Positions 11,226 to 25,030 of a stretch of DNA of 64,000 nucleotides are shown piece after piece. The translations under genes and the position numbers were made by a program. This DNA comes from Mauremys mutica (Eukaryota; Chordata; Testudines; Geoemydidae), in contig NC_059082.1 of the NCBI RefSeq assembly GCF_020497125.1, forward strand, positions 24,884,965-24,948,964. The letters are read 5' to 3'. Numbering within the stretch: the first letter of the stretch is position 1; every line of letters starts with the position of its first letter. The notes under the pieces are model-generated. The model ran no database searches. It was not told the origin of the DNA and saw only the letters and a program-made list of their open reading frames with translations.

Positions 11226-14200
11226 TGAAGAACATTTAATGTGTGCTCCCAAGAGCATATTTTACACATCAAACATCCTGCAGGACAAACTGATGGTCCT
11301 AAATCAAGAATTTTATAGAGCTGTGTTTGCTGATGTTAACACAGCCGACATTTTGGCTTTCTGGCAAATGCATCATAGAAAGCATCTGTTTACAAACTAT
11401 TTAGCTGAGGTTAGAAGAGAGTGTAATATTGCAGCCCCTAAAACCCCTGTCATTGTTTCTTTCAGCTGCTGCATGTTTGTGAAGCTCCAAAGGCCTTGAA
11501 AGGAGCCAGAGCAGAGCCAACAGGTCAGGGCTAGATAAAATTAAGAAAGAATCCGAGGTCAGGACCATGAAAGAACTCCCCCACCCCCACTCCCAGAACA
11601 GCGAGTCCACCTCCAGCAGCCTTTGATTCAATACTCATAAAGGTTTAAAAGGCGAGAGAGCACTCCAAAAGCTGAATTTGAAATTTAAAAAATAAATCAT
11701 TCTTGGGGACATAAACAGATAAAGGAACCTAAAGAAAATAGGGCATTTTAGTACCACTTATTACTGGTTCATATTAAATCCAGATACTGGACACTCTCCT
11801 ATATCTCACTGCTCTGAACGTCTCAGTTCTCTGACACACTGGAAAGAAAATGATTTCTCAGTAGATAGAAAGGCTCTCTCTCCCTCCTGCCCCGCCTTCC
11901 TCCAGGATGAGAATTGTATGGGATTGCTTAAGAAAACTGTCATTCTAGTGCTTGAGATTCTGAGCATACCAGCTACTTATACTTTTCAGCCCAAGATAGT
12001 GATTTAAAAAAGCTGGGGAGGGGGAGAAGAGAACGATGTCAGTGTTGCCCTAACATACTAAAACAATTTAAAAACATGTTTTTTCTTTCAATTTAAAAGT
12101 TTTTGAAAACACTATTGCCCTTTAAAGGCAGAAAGAACTGATAGGGTTAGATCCTTAGGTTTCAGTTCTAAGGATAAACTTATATGGCCAAATGCCCATT
12201 TTTAATTTAATCTTTTGTGCTACCCCCACGCCCACCCCCTTTTTTTTTTTTTTTGCGCATAACCTACAGGTCCATTGTTGTGTAGCAGTCCGGCTGGATA
12301 GTTCATTGGTCTGGCTTTCCAGGGTGACTGCACTGCCCCCAAGCCCATCCCTTCAACACAATAAACTCCAGATAATTATTCAGAGAAGAGGCCAGCAGCA
12401 TGGGCTGCTGTGACATCTGGGTCATGGCCTTTGACATAGAATCTGGGGCTAGCCAAAGTCTGCTCCAAGCAACAGAGGTCCAGGGGAATTATTAAGGGGG
12501 AAGGGTGGGAAAAGGAGAACAGTGAGAAACACTATCCTTAAAAATGCACTTTTGAAGCAAAGTAATGTAAATACAGCAGAAACTTATTAGAAAAATAAGC
12601 AAATACATTTCAGATACACAAGGCAAATGAGAGGGAGACCAGTGCATCAAACAACACAATGAAATAAGAAGTTTGAAGTGGTGTTACAATATATGATTGT
12701 ATATAATTGAGAGCAGTCTCTTTCCAAAATAGGCAATCCCCCTTCAGTAGTCCTCTCACCATTTTTTATATATTTTTAATATATTTCCATATTTTTAAAA
12801 ATGTGTCTATACACTGCTCTAGGCATGTGTACTAGATAAGATGTATGGGTAACATACACAAACAAAAAGTTGTTATAGCAACACTATCACATTATACTTT
12901 AAACAATCTTCTATATGTGCATTGTGTGGCTATGTGACTTTTACTAGTTTAATTTGTGAGTGTTTAGGGAGGTTTTCTTTTTTTTTTTAAAAGGGACTTG
13001 GAATTCCTTAGGTAACTAGAATTAAAACACAGCTCTGAAAATACAGAATGACACATTCTGAAAGCTTACAAATTACCAGAATTTCACATCCCAAATACTT
13101 CAATTTAAAGATAATTGAAGATGGAACAGAGACTGTCTGTGGTACTCATGTTTTCCAAATAACTGAAAGGGAAATGATACAATTTTTCTTTCTACAACAT
13201 TGTGAAAGTTTATTTGGGTAGAAACTAGACCATATGATAGATGTGAGTCAATCCCACTAAACAGTCTAGCTTTCTGTGGCTTTGGATGGCTCTTGCTTAT
13301 TTGTCTAAACCTGAAAAGGCTCCATATATCCCTTTTGTAGCTTTGTTCTATCCCCTTGAAGGGCCTCAGGACAAACACCACCTCACACCCCCTTGCAGTA
13401 AAAACATCACCTCTCCTACTGCCCACAATCAGCAAAGGAGGGGGGGGGCGTGAGTTGCGGAACGAAATTCCCTGACCTTATCATTTAGGTATCTGAGTGG
13501 CTGCAGAAATAAAGGATCTATTTCAAGAGTTTCTAAATCTTTATGAAAAGACTAGGCAGATTTCAGAAATCCTGGTTGTTTGGCTGGTTTTTTTCTTTAG
13601 AGTAACATAACACGGTATTTCTTCTGGTAACGTGCAGATTGTTTTGGATCAGTTCCTATGCTTTTATTATTCTGTTTAAACTTTTTTCTAAAACAGGCGG
13701 GGAAAAGCCATCTTCCAGTATTATACTAATAATACACTTTAAAACATTTGATCTATCCTAATGCTAACTAGTTTGGGTTACAATTTTCAATCTGAGTCTT
13801 ACTAAAGAAGATTTTGGTTCACATTCTTAAAAACTGACTTGAAAGTGATACTAGAGGCCTGGACAAACACCTAATTTTGATCTTTTGTGCCCCTCTTTTC
13901 TTTTGGGAAACCTTTTCTTTTGTTGCTGCCCAGTGGGAAGAACGTAGCTCATTGGCCCTGCTCTGTAAGATGAGAGGACTGCCCCTAAATCCACCCACTC
14001 CGAATACAATCAGTTTAATGGAATTATGTAGAAAGAGGCCATCTTTGGAAGAAGAAAGGGGGTAAAGAATATCCAGAAGAGTCAACAGAGCCTTAATTAA
14101 CCCATATTTCTAACATGGATACATCCGCTAGGAATTCATATAGTGAGCCTAATTTGCAGTGTTGTGCAATACTACAAGTATCCATGCTATATTTAGTGAA

Positions 14201-14873
14201 TCGAGTAACATTATACTACAGAATAAAACTAGCTAAATGCTTCTATAACCACATTTCAACGGGGACACAATAGAGTTAAGGATTTACCCTTCTGGATTAG
14301 CAGGAAGAGACCAGGAACACAAACGATTTCCAAAATGAACTTCAACCATTCCCACTAAGAAGAAACAGTTTTGATAATTTGCCTGATCTTTGTATTCATA
14401 GAATGCTCTCTCAAAAAAGCATCTAAACAATAGGGTAAAACTGTGCTACCAAATTTGGTTTAACATCTGTTTAAGTAACTGCCATGATAACACACATATA
14501 TTGACTGTCAGACATAGAGCATCATCTTACAAACAATACATTTTTACGCTCCGACAGAGGGAATCTATTCACAGCACCCAAACTTCCCCTGAAGCTATGA
14601 AATAAATTTCCTTTCAGAACTAACATTTCTCTGTTGGGCTGTCATGGGTTCCCCATGCCATTTTGACCCTTTTGTGCAGCAAAATGAAAACACCATCTAT
14701 CATTTCTTGTACTACAGTGACTTTCTAGGAGGTGCACAGTTTCATTGCAAAAACATCTGTGTTTGGTGACCCTCGTCCCAAATCCTGAGAATTAGGAATG
14801 CTGCTGTTGCAAGCATGCTTACAAAATGCAAGAGTTTCAGGTAGGCTACTCACAAACAGCTTAGCTTTCTCCC

Positions 14874-15019
14874 ATGGGTGTAGTTTGGGAGGAGCAGGGG
14901 GGCGTTGCCTTTCCCAAGGGCAAACCTTGGGCAGGCACAGAATTTGCCCCTCCATGCATGGCCCCATTGGCCTGATTGGAGCTCCCCCTCCAAATATAGA
15001 AGACAAACTACACCTATGA
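14874..15019. mobile_element. Short inverted-repeat element (MITE-like)
   Basis: About 146 bp with terminal GGTGTAGTTTG at the left and its exact complement CAAACTACACC at the right, enclosing a GC-rich core. This is MITE architecture. I cannot fix the target duplication, so superfamily and exact ends are open. Confidence 0.6.
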
Positions 15020-17254
15020 TTTCTCCTCCATTTGATGGCAAACAGGAATTGCAATGGTTAACTTTCAAATTTCCATGTATAAAACAAGTCCGCAGTTACA
15101 GGAATACTAGCAATGGATGAAAACAGAATATGTATAATCAAATGACCCTTATTTTATTTTTATTATGCCAAATATTATTTACACATCTCAGGCCCAACTG
15201 CAGATAGGGCCAACATTTCAGTCGTAGGTTCCAATTTTGTGGGTGCCTAAAGCCAGCTGAAAGTGCTTGTGCTGGGGCCTGTAAGTATGTCACACACCAA
15301 CTGGTACTCACAGGTACAAATCAGGTAGCTGGGTACCCAATCTGCACATGCAGTGTGTATGTATATGCAAGTTTGTGAGAACAATCACTTACCTGCTCAA
15401 TTTGCAGATGCAAATTCAGAGGCTGGTTAAGGACAATGAAAAATGTGGCCCTTAACTTCACTGAACTTTAGGGTGACAAACTGAACAGCAGCTACAGAGA
15501 AGTTAAATAATGATCTAGCTAAATTTATCTAGGCATTTATAATAGACCAGTCTTGCCTTTAATACAGCTTTCTAGCTAAATGCTTCTATATCCACATGTC
15601 ATTTGCTGAAGTCAAATGAACCTGTATTAAAAATGTCTTAACAGACAGGGATGTGAGCAAGTTGTCTTTATAAGTCTGTTTCAACACAGACTGCTTCAGC
15701 GCACCCTCTGAAACATTGGCACATAGGATGCATAATGTTAAATTTGCAAAGCAATTTCCAATTACAAGGGTTAATAAAACTGGAAGGAATGGATCCAAAT
15801 AAGGATTCTTGAACCAGCCATCAGTTATCACCTTCTAGGGATTCCACCCTTGTGTCTCAGGTCAGCAGGTGATCATGCATTTGTGTGGTGGGCCCTAGGG
15901 TGTGGAACTCATCTCATCTCCCAGGAGATATTCATCTCAGTACATCTCTTCACACACGTACATTTCTGACTATTTTTGTTACCTTCCTCTTCTCACCACC
16001 TTTTGCTTGCCTCTTTTTTTGTAGGAGATTCTTTGATATGTTGTCTAGCCTCCCTCAGACTTGGGCATAATAGATTATTATTAGCCTTTGATATTTCCCA
16101 TCAACAATACCCTAACATGTGATAGCACTTCTAAAATATGCCTTGAAAGAAACAACCATTTGCCACTAGATCAGAAATAATATCCAAGAAACTAGTACAG
16201 CCTCTATTCTAATGCTATACTCAGTAGTATGTGTTGTTCATAGAAAGTGCTTTAGGAGGAATCTGCACAGGGGAGTTAACTGAAAGTACATCAGTGGGAA
16301 ATAAAGCCTGAGATGCATGAATTTAATTTTGTTGTTTCTTAGGAATTTTCAAGCAGTCTAAAATTTGGTAAGGATACTCCTCTGAGTGGCCAGGGTTTTT
16401 TTGCTCCTGGTCTACCAAAACCATATTAACTTTTCAGAATAAAATCGATTCCATCTAAAAATTTGTTTCAACAATAGTTTCATCTCTTTGCAGGCCCAGG
16501 CTCTTCTGTCCTAGGATTATGCACAAAAATGAGTTACAGAATATTTTCTAAGCGGAGTAGCAGGTCAAGCTAACATTGTTGCTTTTATGAGTTTTAGTCA
16601 AACACATAATGTTAACAGAGCTTTAAAAAGTATTTAATTCTGAGTCTTTTGGGAAACACTACGAGCTAAACTTCCTGCGGGTGTAAATGGGCATACCTCA
16701 TTTCCATGCACTGAAGTTGGCCCTAATGTTCTCAGGCACTCAAATCTTTTCCTCCTCTTCACTGAACAGCAGTTTAATTCTCTAAGCTTTGCTCTAAGCA
16801 TTGATATGCTTCCCCAAATGTTGTTTATTGTCTTTTAAAAGCAGCAGCAGTAGCAAAAGGGGTAGTCTGACAGGTTTTTAGGCCACCTGAAGCTTTTTGG
16901 AAATCCTAAGCTCCTCTGACTGACAGTACAGACTCTTGCTGTATCTTTACTCCTTGTGGGCTGCCCCCTCTCTGCATATTTTGTAAAGGCAAACAAGTTA
17001 TTTCCCACTATTTGGAAATGGATCAAAATGTTTTGATCCCCGGATAGTCCTGTTCTTTAAAGGATATATTCTATATAGTGTAGACACATGAAAATTAAAA
17101 AGTAATTGACTTTTGACGGGGGGGAGTCCACAAATTTAGAAGACTGGAACATAATTTCACTGACTGTGTGTGTCCCTTTTCCAGATACGTTTATATGCTT
17201 TCATGCTTCTAAGGATGTGTTTCTTGGTCTTATAAACTGGAATACAGAGGGTTC

Positions 17255-17368
17255 AAAATTTTCCATCACAACTGTTTTTGACAGAATATTGGTTTTATGA
17301 AAAAAAACAAAATGTTTCCACAGAAAAGGTCTGTTTTCCACACAAATATATATATATATATATATATA

Positions 17369-17407
<39 letters not shown>

Positions 17408-17545
17408 GTTTTTGTCAAAATATTCCAGCCAAAAATCCAAAAGATTTTTGCTGAAATCTTGTGTTTGAGGTTTTTGGCTGAAAAATTGGAAGTTTCCACA
17501 GGAAATTTTTTTTAAGATCAGCAGTAATTCAAATTCCTCCCACAA
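17255..17545. repeat. Dispersed AT-rich repeat interrupted by a 59-bp (AT)n tract
   Basis: The flanks have the frequent sauropsid repeat flavour of alternating poly-A/poly-T words (tttttggctgaaaaattgga). 17346-17404 is an almost pure AT dinucleotide tract with one G interruption. The two overlapping ORFs full of Tyr-Ile repeats come from this tract and are not genes. Confidence 0.6.
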
Positions 17546-17884
17546 TTTTCTTCCAAGTGAGGTCGTTTTGGAATGGGGTTGGAATAGAGCAAAGTGTCAA
17601 ATACTCTACTAAAAATCTGAAAGTTGCTAACCACAGTCAAAAGTTATTTTTATTCATCTTTCTTAATACATTCAAGATTTAGATCTAAGATATATTAGCA
17701 TCTTGATTTAAAAAAAGACCAAAGTTCAAACAACTCCTGCCTCAATGGCTCTTTATGTGAAGGTTTATACAACATTTAGAAACTTGAGCCATGACAAAAA
17801 AAACTTTGCTAGACTGGCTGATTGATTACTTAAATAAAATAAACAAAATACCACTTAGCTCATATTTAACCAGTTTCATTTGTA

Positions 17885-18030
17885 CATCTCTAAGAGTTTC
17901 CATTTTATGATGGGGACACTGAGGCCTAGGGAAGTTAAGTGATTCACCCAAGGTCACATAGCAAGCCAGTAGCAGAGCAAGGAGTAGACTCTAAATCTAC
18001 TGGCCCTGGTCTATTCACTGTCAACAGTGC
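17885..18030 (+). repeat. L2/MIR-type 3' end relic
   Basis: The text gatggggacactgaggccta, then gttaagtgattcacccaagg, follows the well-known 3' portion shared by L2 LINEs and MIR SINEs. It is old and diverged. Confidence 0.6.
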
Positions 18031-18544
18031 CTTCTATTAGTAGGATTGGGGTTTAACAAATTCAATGTTCCTGTAGCTGAAGTCGGATTAATTAGAGTTG
18101 GGTTATCCATGGTCAATTATAGGAGAGCTGTTTCTGATACACCACCACAGCAATAGCTACAGGTGTATAATGCTCATCACATACTTGATATTTAGATGAT
18201 ATGACAACTGGTGCTCTGTACATATATTCCCACTACATAAACAAACTACTGTAGTCACGTCTGACCATCTACTGCACAGAAAGTGCAGTGTGCCTCATGT
18301 TATTACTCCAGTGCCCGATCCAGGAAAAGACAACTTGAATAAATGGCTGTCATAACTTGAAACCATCTCCTCTCTCCCAGAAAGATGGACAAGTGATTGT
18401 TTTGGCCCCTTGCCATTCATGAAGGAGATTGGTGTGATCATGATGCCAAAAGCTATTTACCCAGAAAACACTAGGAATGTAATAATCATAATATAAATTC
18501 CACCAACGAGGGAAGTGCCCCTAAAGAACAAGCTGTGATCCAAT

Positions 18545-18800
18545 CAGCTGAGCACAGGGTTGTGAATCTGGAGACCTGGTTCAATTCCCACCTCTGCCAC
18601 TGATTCCATGGGGCCTTGGGCAGGTCATTTAAGCGCTGATTGTTGGAAATGATGAGCAATAAAAACTCATGCTGGTCAATAATAGCTGTGACTGCTCAGC
18701 TATTCTCCCCCTTATCTTCTCTGTGCTTCAGTTACCCAATTTGTACAATGGGGATTATAACACTTGCCCGTCTTGTGAAGCTCTCAGGTAGCTATAGATA
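18545..18800 (+). repeat. MIR-type SINE relic with internal insertion
   Basis: A degenerate tRNA-like head with a B-box-like ctggttcaattccc is followed by a core (cctctgccactgattccatg, then ccttgggcaggtcattta). After about 80 unrelated bases the usual tail region resumes (cttcagttacccaatttgta, then caatggggattataac). This order is that of amniote MIR elements. Confidence 0.65.
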
Positions 18801-18820
18801 ATAACACAGTATTATTGGTA

Positions 18821-18858
18821 TTATAATAATAATAATAAATAATAATAATAATAATAAA
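18821..18858. repeat. (TAA)n microsatellite
   Basis: About twelve TAA/ATA units with one interruption, directly downstream of the MIR relic, where such tails often expand. Confidence 0.9.
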
Positions 18859-21800
18859 GAGTAAAAAATATGAGAAACTGATGCAAATAACCGTAGTATC
18901 GCTGATAGTCAGGAAATATATTATTAGGGCCAGGGTCTACCAATGCCTGCATCCCTTTGGCTTTCCTTCCCTGGTTTCAGAGAGGAAAGACTGTATGTTC
19001 CAGTGCAGGTCTTAAAGCAGCTACAGAGGAGGTAGGCCCAAGCAAAAGGAGAAAGTGGAGGATTGTTAAAATCTGATTGAATACCATCTAAATAGTGCAT
19101 GCACTTTAAATAAGCTGAATAGTTTACCTTTCAGTTCCGCAGTTTGAATGTTTTCATGTTTTCTATCAGGTATTATTATTACACTGAATTCAAAGCATGA
19201 TTCAGCTTTCCTTATTGAGGAAGATTTGTTCAGATCATCTCACTGTATTATTGTGCATTACACCCAGGTCCAAATTTTCAAGAAGTATGTGCATGCCATT
19301 TTGTACTCCTTTGCATACACAGTTACCACATCTGTGCATTTAGAAGGCCATTGTGTACGCAAATGGGTGCACACTACAGGCAGAAAATGTGGCTCAGGGA
19401 GTACTTCGTATTCTACTAAGCACGGGTCAACTAATAAATTCCCCTTGTCCTACTTCTATAACTATGTTAAACATCTTTGCTTTGCAAGCATTGACCAGTT
19501 TGACTCAGGGCAGTACAATTTTGCCATTCGAACACTGACCACAGAAATTTTTATTTGTGGGGGGAGGAGGGCAGCAGTGGGGAATGCAGGATGCAAACAT
19601 TCCACTTTTTGTTCAAAACTAAGTTTCCATGAAGCTATTTCAAGCACTCAAAGGTTTTGCAGAGAAATTTCACAGCAATTTTTCTACTCCACAGCAAAAA
19701 CACCCTTTCCCATCTGCCAAAATTGCTTCCCACCCCCTCCCGGAAAAGAAACCCAGGCAAAACTGAAAAATAATTTGCTTTTCCACAAATACATATTTCA
19801 CCAATGGTGAAAATTGCTTCATGTAGCATTACCTACATGGTAGGTATGATGTAGGGAAGGTATTATTCCAGGCATGTGAATGCCCAGAAAGCATATTTGC
19901 TTATCCTTAGAAGTGTATTTGCTTATCAACAAACCCGGGGCTTTTTGCAAACTCAAGGTATTAACTTTCCCATACAACTTTATCACAAGTGCTCAAGTAT
20001 CAATTCCTGGACAACAAAAATCCAGCAGAAATTTATCACTGACCCTAATATTTTGATCACATCTGGACTTTAGTTAAACAAATGAAGTTAAAAAAAGAAA
20101 AAAAGAGAGGAGAAAAAATTAAGAAATGTAACTAGCCCTATACAGCAAATGTTTTCTTCTGTCCACTCTGAAGACTCTTTCATGTGCTAATGATGGCATT
20201 TTTTTAAACTCTTCCCCTTTGACTTACTCAGACCTTTAAGGACCTCACACATCTAATGGTTCCTCACATTCACCAAGAACAATCGAGAGAGAGGTCTGGT
20301 GGCTGACATGCAGTATGATTAATGGACAATGTTTATTTAATTTCCTACAACAGGAGTTTTCTCTAAGCCTTCTCCAAGGAGCTGTTGCTTTACAATTTGG
20401 GCCTTCATTAGTAAAATACTTAAGTCCACTAAAAAGTGAATTAAATAATATTGCCCAGATATATGTGCTTTAGAAAAACAAATCCACATATTTAAAAGTT
20501 TTACTGGAACAAGGAAAGCAACTTTTGTAACAGCACTGTAAGTAGTCGCTTCTTTGTAAGAAATTATGAAAAATTAATATCATTTACTTCTATTTCAACT
20601 GGCTTCTTTTAATAATAGGGAGTTGAAGCATGCTAAAGATTAAGCATTCTATCAGAGGAATGATTATTATTTAGCAATAGACTACAGCAGTGTCCGTTTC
20701 AAAATACCGCAATATAAGAACATTTATTTTTAAAAAACTTCAGTTAAAGAGATATTTAAAATTAACGACTTTTTTAAAATAATCAAGAAATCTCAGTGGT
20801 TTAGTTTGAAATGATGCTCACTGTATTTTTGCATGAAATAAACTAATTTTCTGCCCAGCGAGTGACTGAATACTATTTGCATAAAGCATAACTGTTACCC
20901 AATCAGTATAGCACAATATTCCTATCTGAATTCCCATACATATTAATTTTTAAATGGTGGAGTCTCTAGGACCAGAAATGCCAAGAAAGAGTTTTCTTCA
21001 AGATTCTATGCACTCTCATACCTACGGAAAAATTTTACATTTAAGTACTTGAAGGGGATACAGTTTGCTGCATTAGAAACCAGAGGCTTATCTCCAGGCA
21101 CAATGCAAATAACATCCCTTCTCTTAGCTTCAAGAGAAATCCTTTAATCCAGTTCTTCAAACAGTTGCTACACATTCGGCCTCTCTGTTGTCCCTAAAGA
21201 AACAACTGTATCTGATATTTCAGCTGGGGTAGCAGCTGGGGGTGTAGGAAAAAAAACACAGATCTTCATTGCAGGTAACTGCCCTTCATGCCACTTGAGT
21301 AGACATGTCTCCTGCCTCCTCCACCCCCTTTTAGTCTCCATGGTAGTTTCTGCTGTTGGCATATCAAAGCCTGTGTTTTCTCATTCGTATTTTATGGGTT
21401 CTTGCAAAGCATTGTCACTTGAAATAATGGAACTTCCTTCTTCATGATAGCTACCACTATCTACTCAGGGGGCCTTGCTTAGCTGGATTTAATACCCTGT
21501 TTAGTTATTTGAAGTGAAGTTGCACCAGTACAGAAAATCTCTATCCAGTGCTGGGGTTCAAGCGCTATGTGCTCTGTACATATTTAATGCCAAAGAATTG
21601 TTTTCTCCACTCTTTACAGAAAAACAAGCCTTGTAAGTTAAAATGAGTTACAACAGAAATCAGCGCATGTTGTAAGTAATGACAGTAGACCTAATTTACT
21701 GTTTCAGACTGAACCCCTCCCCCCACACACACTTTTAGAGCAGTTACATACAAAGAATAAAATCAGAGTCTCTCTCCAACACGCAAACTGCCGGTTTTCA

Positions 21801-24289
21801 AAAGGAAACTTAACTGCACAGTTGAGAAGGCAATAATGCAACTTTCAGCCCCCAAAATAGTGGTTATCATTTAGGCAGATAAATCGTTTTCAGCTAGTTT
21901 TTAAGCCATTCAATGGCCTTACATTTAATCCAAAGAACCCTAGAGCTTACTCGTTTTTTTAAATGAGTGTTTGTCATGTTTGTCAGATGTAACACCCTAA
22001 TCAATATCGAAACAGATATGTTGCTTATGCAGATGTTATAGCTTTCAGTATTTTAGAACTATTAAACTTGATTACAGGATAAACCAGTAAATTACAGAGT
22101 TCTGATGGTGTAATTTAAAATTGACAAATACATTAAACTTTAATTAAAGCTTTCCATTATAAATGAATTGGATAAAATAAAATTTACTTTCAAAAGCAAA
22201 ATGAAGGGTGATGTATTTGTTGTGCTAGATTTTTCACAAATTTCACTGTTTAGCATTCTTTATGAACACTCGAATTAATAGCAAATATGGCAGAAACAGT
22301 GTCTTGTGATCATCCAAATTAAACAATGTTGGTTGATACCATAAAAGAATAGGTAAGGCTCAATATATTTGCTTTTGAGACAAATATGCACAGGTACTCA
22401 GCGTATGAGCCAAGTACAGTCATACAACCACACAGAGAGGAAAGTGGCCACATCAGTAAGAGTCTGGCACTGAGTTATATAATAAAAATGCCACATTGGC
22501 AGCTGGTAGTTTTCTGGTGTTTCTTGACAAATATGGCCAGAACAAGCTGACATTTATCCAGGATTCGCTCTCCATGTCATATACTGGTGGTTAAACTAGT
22601 TAGTGAATGCCATTCCAACAGGGTCCAACAAAGTGGCACCCAATTACAAGAAGTCTGAATTTGACTCTGTGAGAATTAGATTTACAAGCAGGATAATGCA
22701 ATGTGTTATCCCAACAGAGTGAAACAGTTTAACGTTTTAGGGGGCGTTATTTTTGTCATAAAAAAAGAACGTAAGAAGTGGGTAATTTTGCAAATGACTA
22801 ATTTAGCCTGGCTGGGCACATCAGCTCAGTTTATTCTCACTGTGAAGCCTTATGATATTTAGCACCTGACTGTCCTGGTGCACGTCAAGTCTCACATGTG
22901 CTAAAAATTACATAATTAAGCATGCTGTGAAAGAGAGATTCTTGATTCCTTCCCTTTCCCCACCACCCACGCTAATGCTTGTACATTCAAGGCCTGGTTA
23001 TGTCACTGGAACTCTAGGACACAACTTCTCACTGACAGTTGGAGCCTGATTGATTGGAGTTTTACCTATACTGAATGGCAAAATACTGTACAAGTTTGCA
23101 AATTCCTACCATAAAAAAAAACAAACAAAAAACCCACAACACCTGTTATGTTCAGAATTAAGGCCTCCAAAAAGTAATAACATGAATGGGAGGGAATAAG
23201 GCTTTCCAAAGCACATGTTGCCTCAATGTCTTACAGCTGAAGGAAATCTAGTTTTAATAAACCTCTGTCCTTTATATGTCTAGTGTAGTCTCTAAAATCT
23301 TTTTTTTTTAAAAGTCTGGGGGAAAGTCCAAAAAAATAAATAAATAAAACAAACAGATATGCAGTGTCTGAGGTTAGAAGACAGGCTCATTCTTAAAAGT
23401 GATGATGGGTCTACAATTTATAATCATAAAGTAAGGAGTATAATATCTCTTTGCTTACTGAGGCGCAGTATCCTATCAGGACTAGCTGGAGAGTTTTGTT
23501 TTATTTTTGTTAAACACACACATGTATTAAACTACCCTGATCCCGGGGAGAGCAAGAGATCAGAACCAGCTGAGGCAAAGGGTGCCTTTAAATGCTCCCA
23601 GTCTACTTCTAGAGCCTTGGTTTTATCACTATGCAGTAAAACTGACTCCCCTCTCCCCCAAATCCCTTATGTTTTAGCTGATAAGTACAGTAGCAAGCTT
23701 GTTATACACAATCAGGAGAATTAATAGATAAGAGGTTTAGTTTAAGTATGTAATCAGGGTGAGTAAACACCAGGCTGACCAGCTGTAAACAGTGGTAATA
23801 AATGATAATATTTGTCCTGGTCACCTACTGAGCTATTAACACACTTTCCACTATGTAACAATGTAAATATGTCTTTCCAATGTCTACAATATAGATACAG
23901 TGTACACCAGTATATCCTTTAGTCACATAACCAACTAAATAAGCTCTCTTTGTTGATCGTTACTGAGAACCAGTGTAGTATGGATTAATTTTCATTTTTG
24001 TTAAACAATGGTGAACTTTGGTCATGTCACATTTTCACTAGCTATGAAAATCTGACTCAATATGCAACACTCAAGCATAAGGAGTCAAGATCAGTAGTTA
24101 CTGTACTGTGTTTTACAGAATGCCATGTGGCATAACTGCCAGCAATGAGCTGTCATAAATAGGGAAATCCACCATGAAATGTAAGGATAGAACTTTTTAC
24201 TTCATGGAAATATACCAGACACAACATTTTTGGGAAGGTTAAGAGTGGAAAACCCCTAGGTTTCAAAAACATGGCACTTAAAACCACTC

Positions 24290-25030
24290 CCTTCAGCACC
24301 TGATTTTCCCTTGTCCCACGCCGCTTCCCCGCAGCCCCCATTGGCCTGGAGCAGCAAACCGCAGCCAGTGGGAGCCGCGATCGGCCGAACCTGCGGACAC
24401 AGCAGGTAAACAAACCAGCCCGGCCGGGAATCAGAGGGCTCTGGGCTGCCTGCAGGCGTGGGGAGCCCAGAGCCCTTTAAATCTCAGCCGCGGCTGGGAA
24501 TCAGAGGGCTCTGGGCTGCCCGCGGCTGCCAGCAGCTCAGAGCCCTTTGAATCCCAGCCCCTGGCCGCTGATTGCCCCCTCCCCAGACCCCTGCCCCAAC
24601 TGCCCCCCAGGACCCCCACCCCCTATCTAAGCACCACTGGTCCTTCTCCCCCGTTACCCACTCCCGAGACAACTGCCTGCCCCTTGGGACCCCAGCCCCT
24701 ATCTAAGCCTCCCTTCTCCTTGTCCCCAACTGCCCCCTCCTGAGACCCCACCCAACTTCCCCCCAGGACCCCACCCCCTACCTGTCCCTTGATAAACCCC
24801 CTGGACTCCCATGCCTATCCAATTGCTGCCTGTCCCCTGACTGCCCCTCCGAACCTCTGCCCCATCCAACCTCCCCTGCTCCTTGTCCCTTGACTGGCCC
24901 CTGGAACCCCCTACCCCTTCTCCAACCTTGTAATCTTGTGGCACTGACGCGTTGTAGCTTCATTTTATATCGGCTTACAGGGCGGGAGTGGGGGGGGGCC
25001 ACCATTTTGGGCCCCACCAAAAATTATTCA
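24290..25030. repeat. GC-rich composite dispersed repeat block
   Basis: 24295-24425 shares cccattggcctggagcagc, ccagtgggagc and gcaggtaaacaaac with the hAT element at 31951-32148, so it is a related but damaged copy. 24424-24552 is a tandem duplication of a roughly 65-bp unit (gggaatcagagggctctggg, then ctgcc), each unit able to fold on itself through agggctctgggct and agcccagagccct type arms. 24550-24930 is C-rich, like the interior of the element at 9901-10713. The several ORFs here are compositional. Confidence 0.65.

Noticed and set aside
14725..15120. Overlapping ORFs of 71-109 codons on both strands
   Set aside because: They span a short inverted-repeat element and flanking AT-rich DNA. 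No splice or domain support.
17201..17545. Two overlapping ORFs rich in Tyr-Ile repeats
   Set aside because: They are translations of an (AT)n microsatellite and its repeat flanks.
24153..25020. Several ORFs of 60-86 codons in the GC-rich block
   Set aside because: All fall in dispersed repeat sequence. They have no similarity to known domains and contradict each other in frame and strand.
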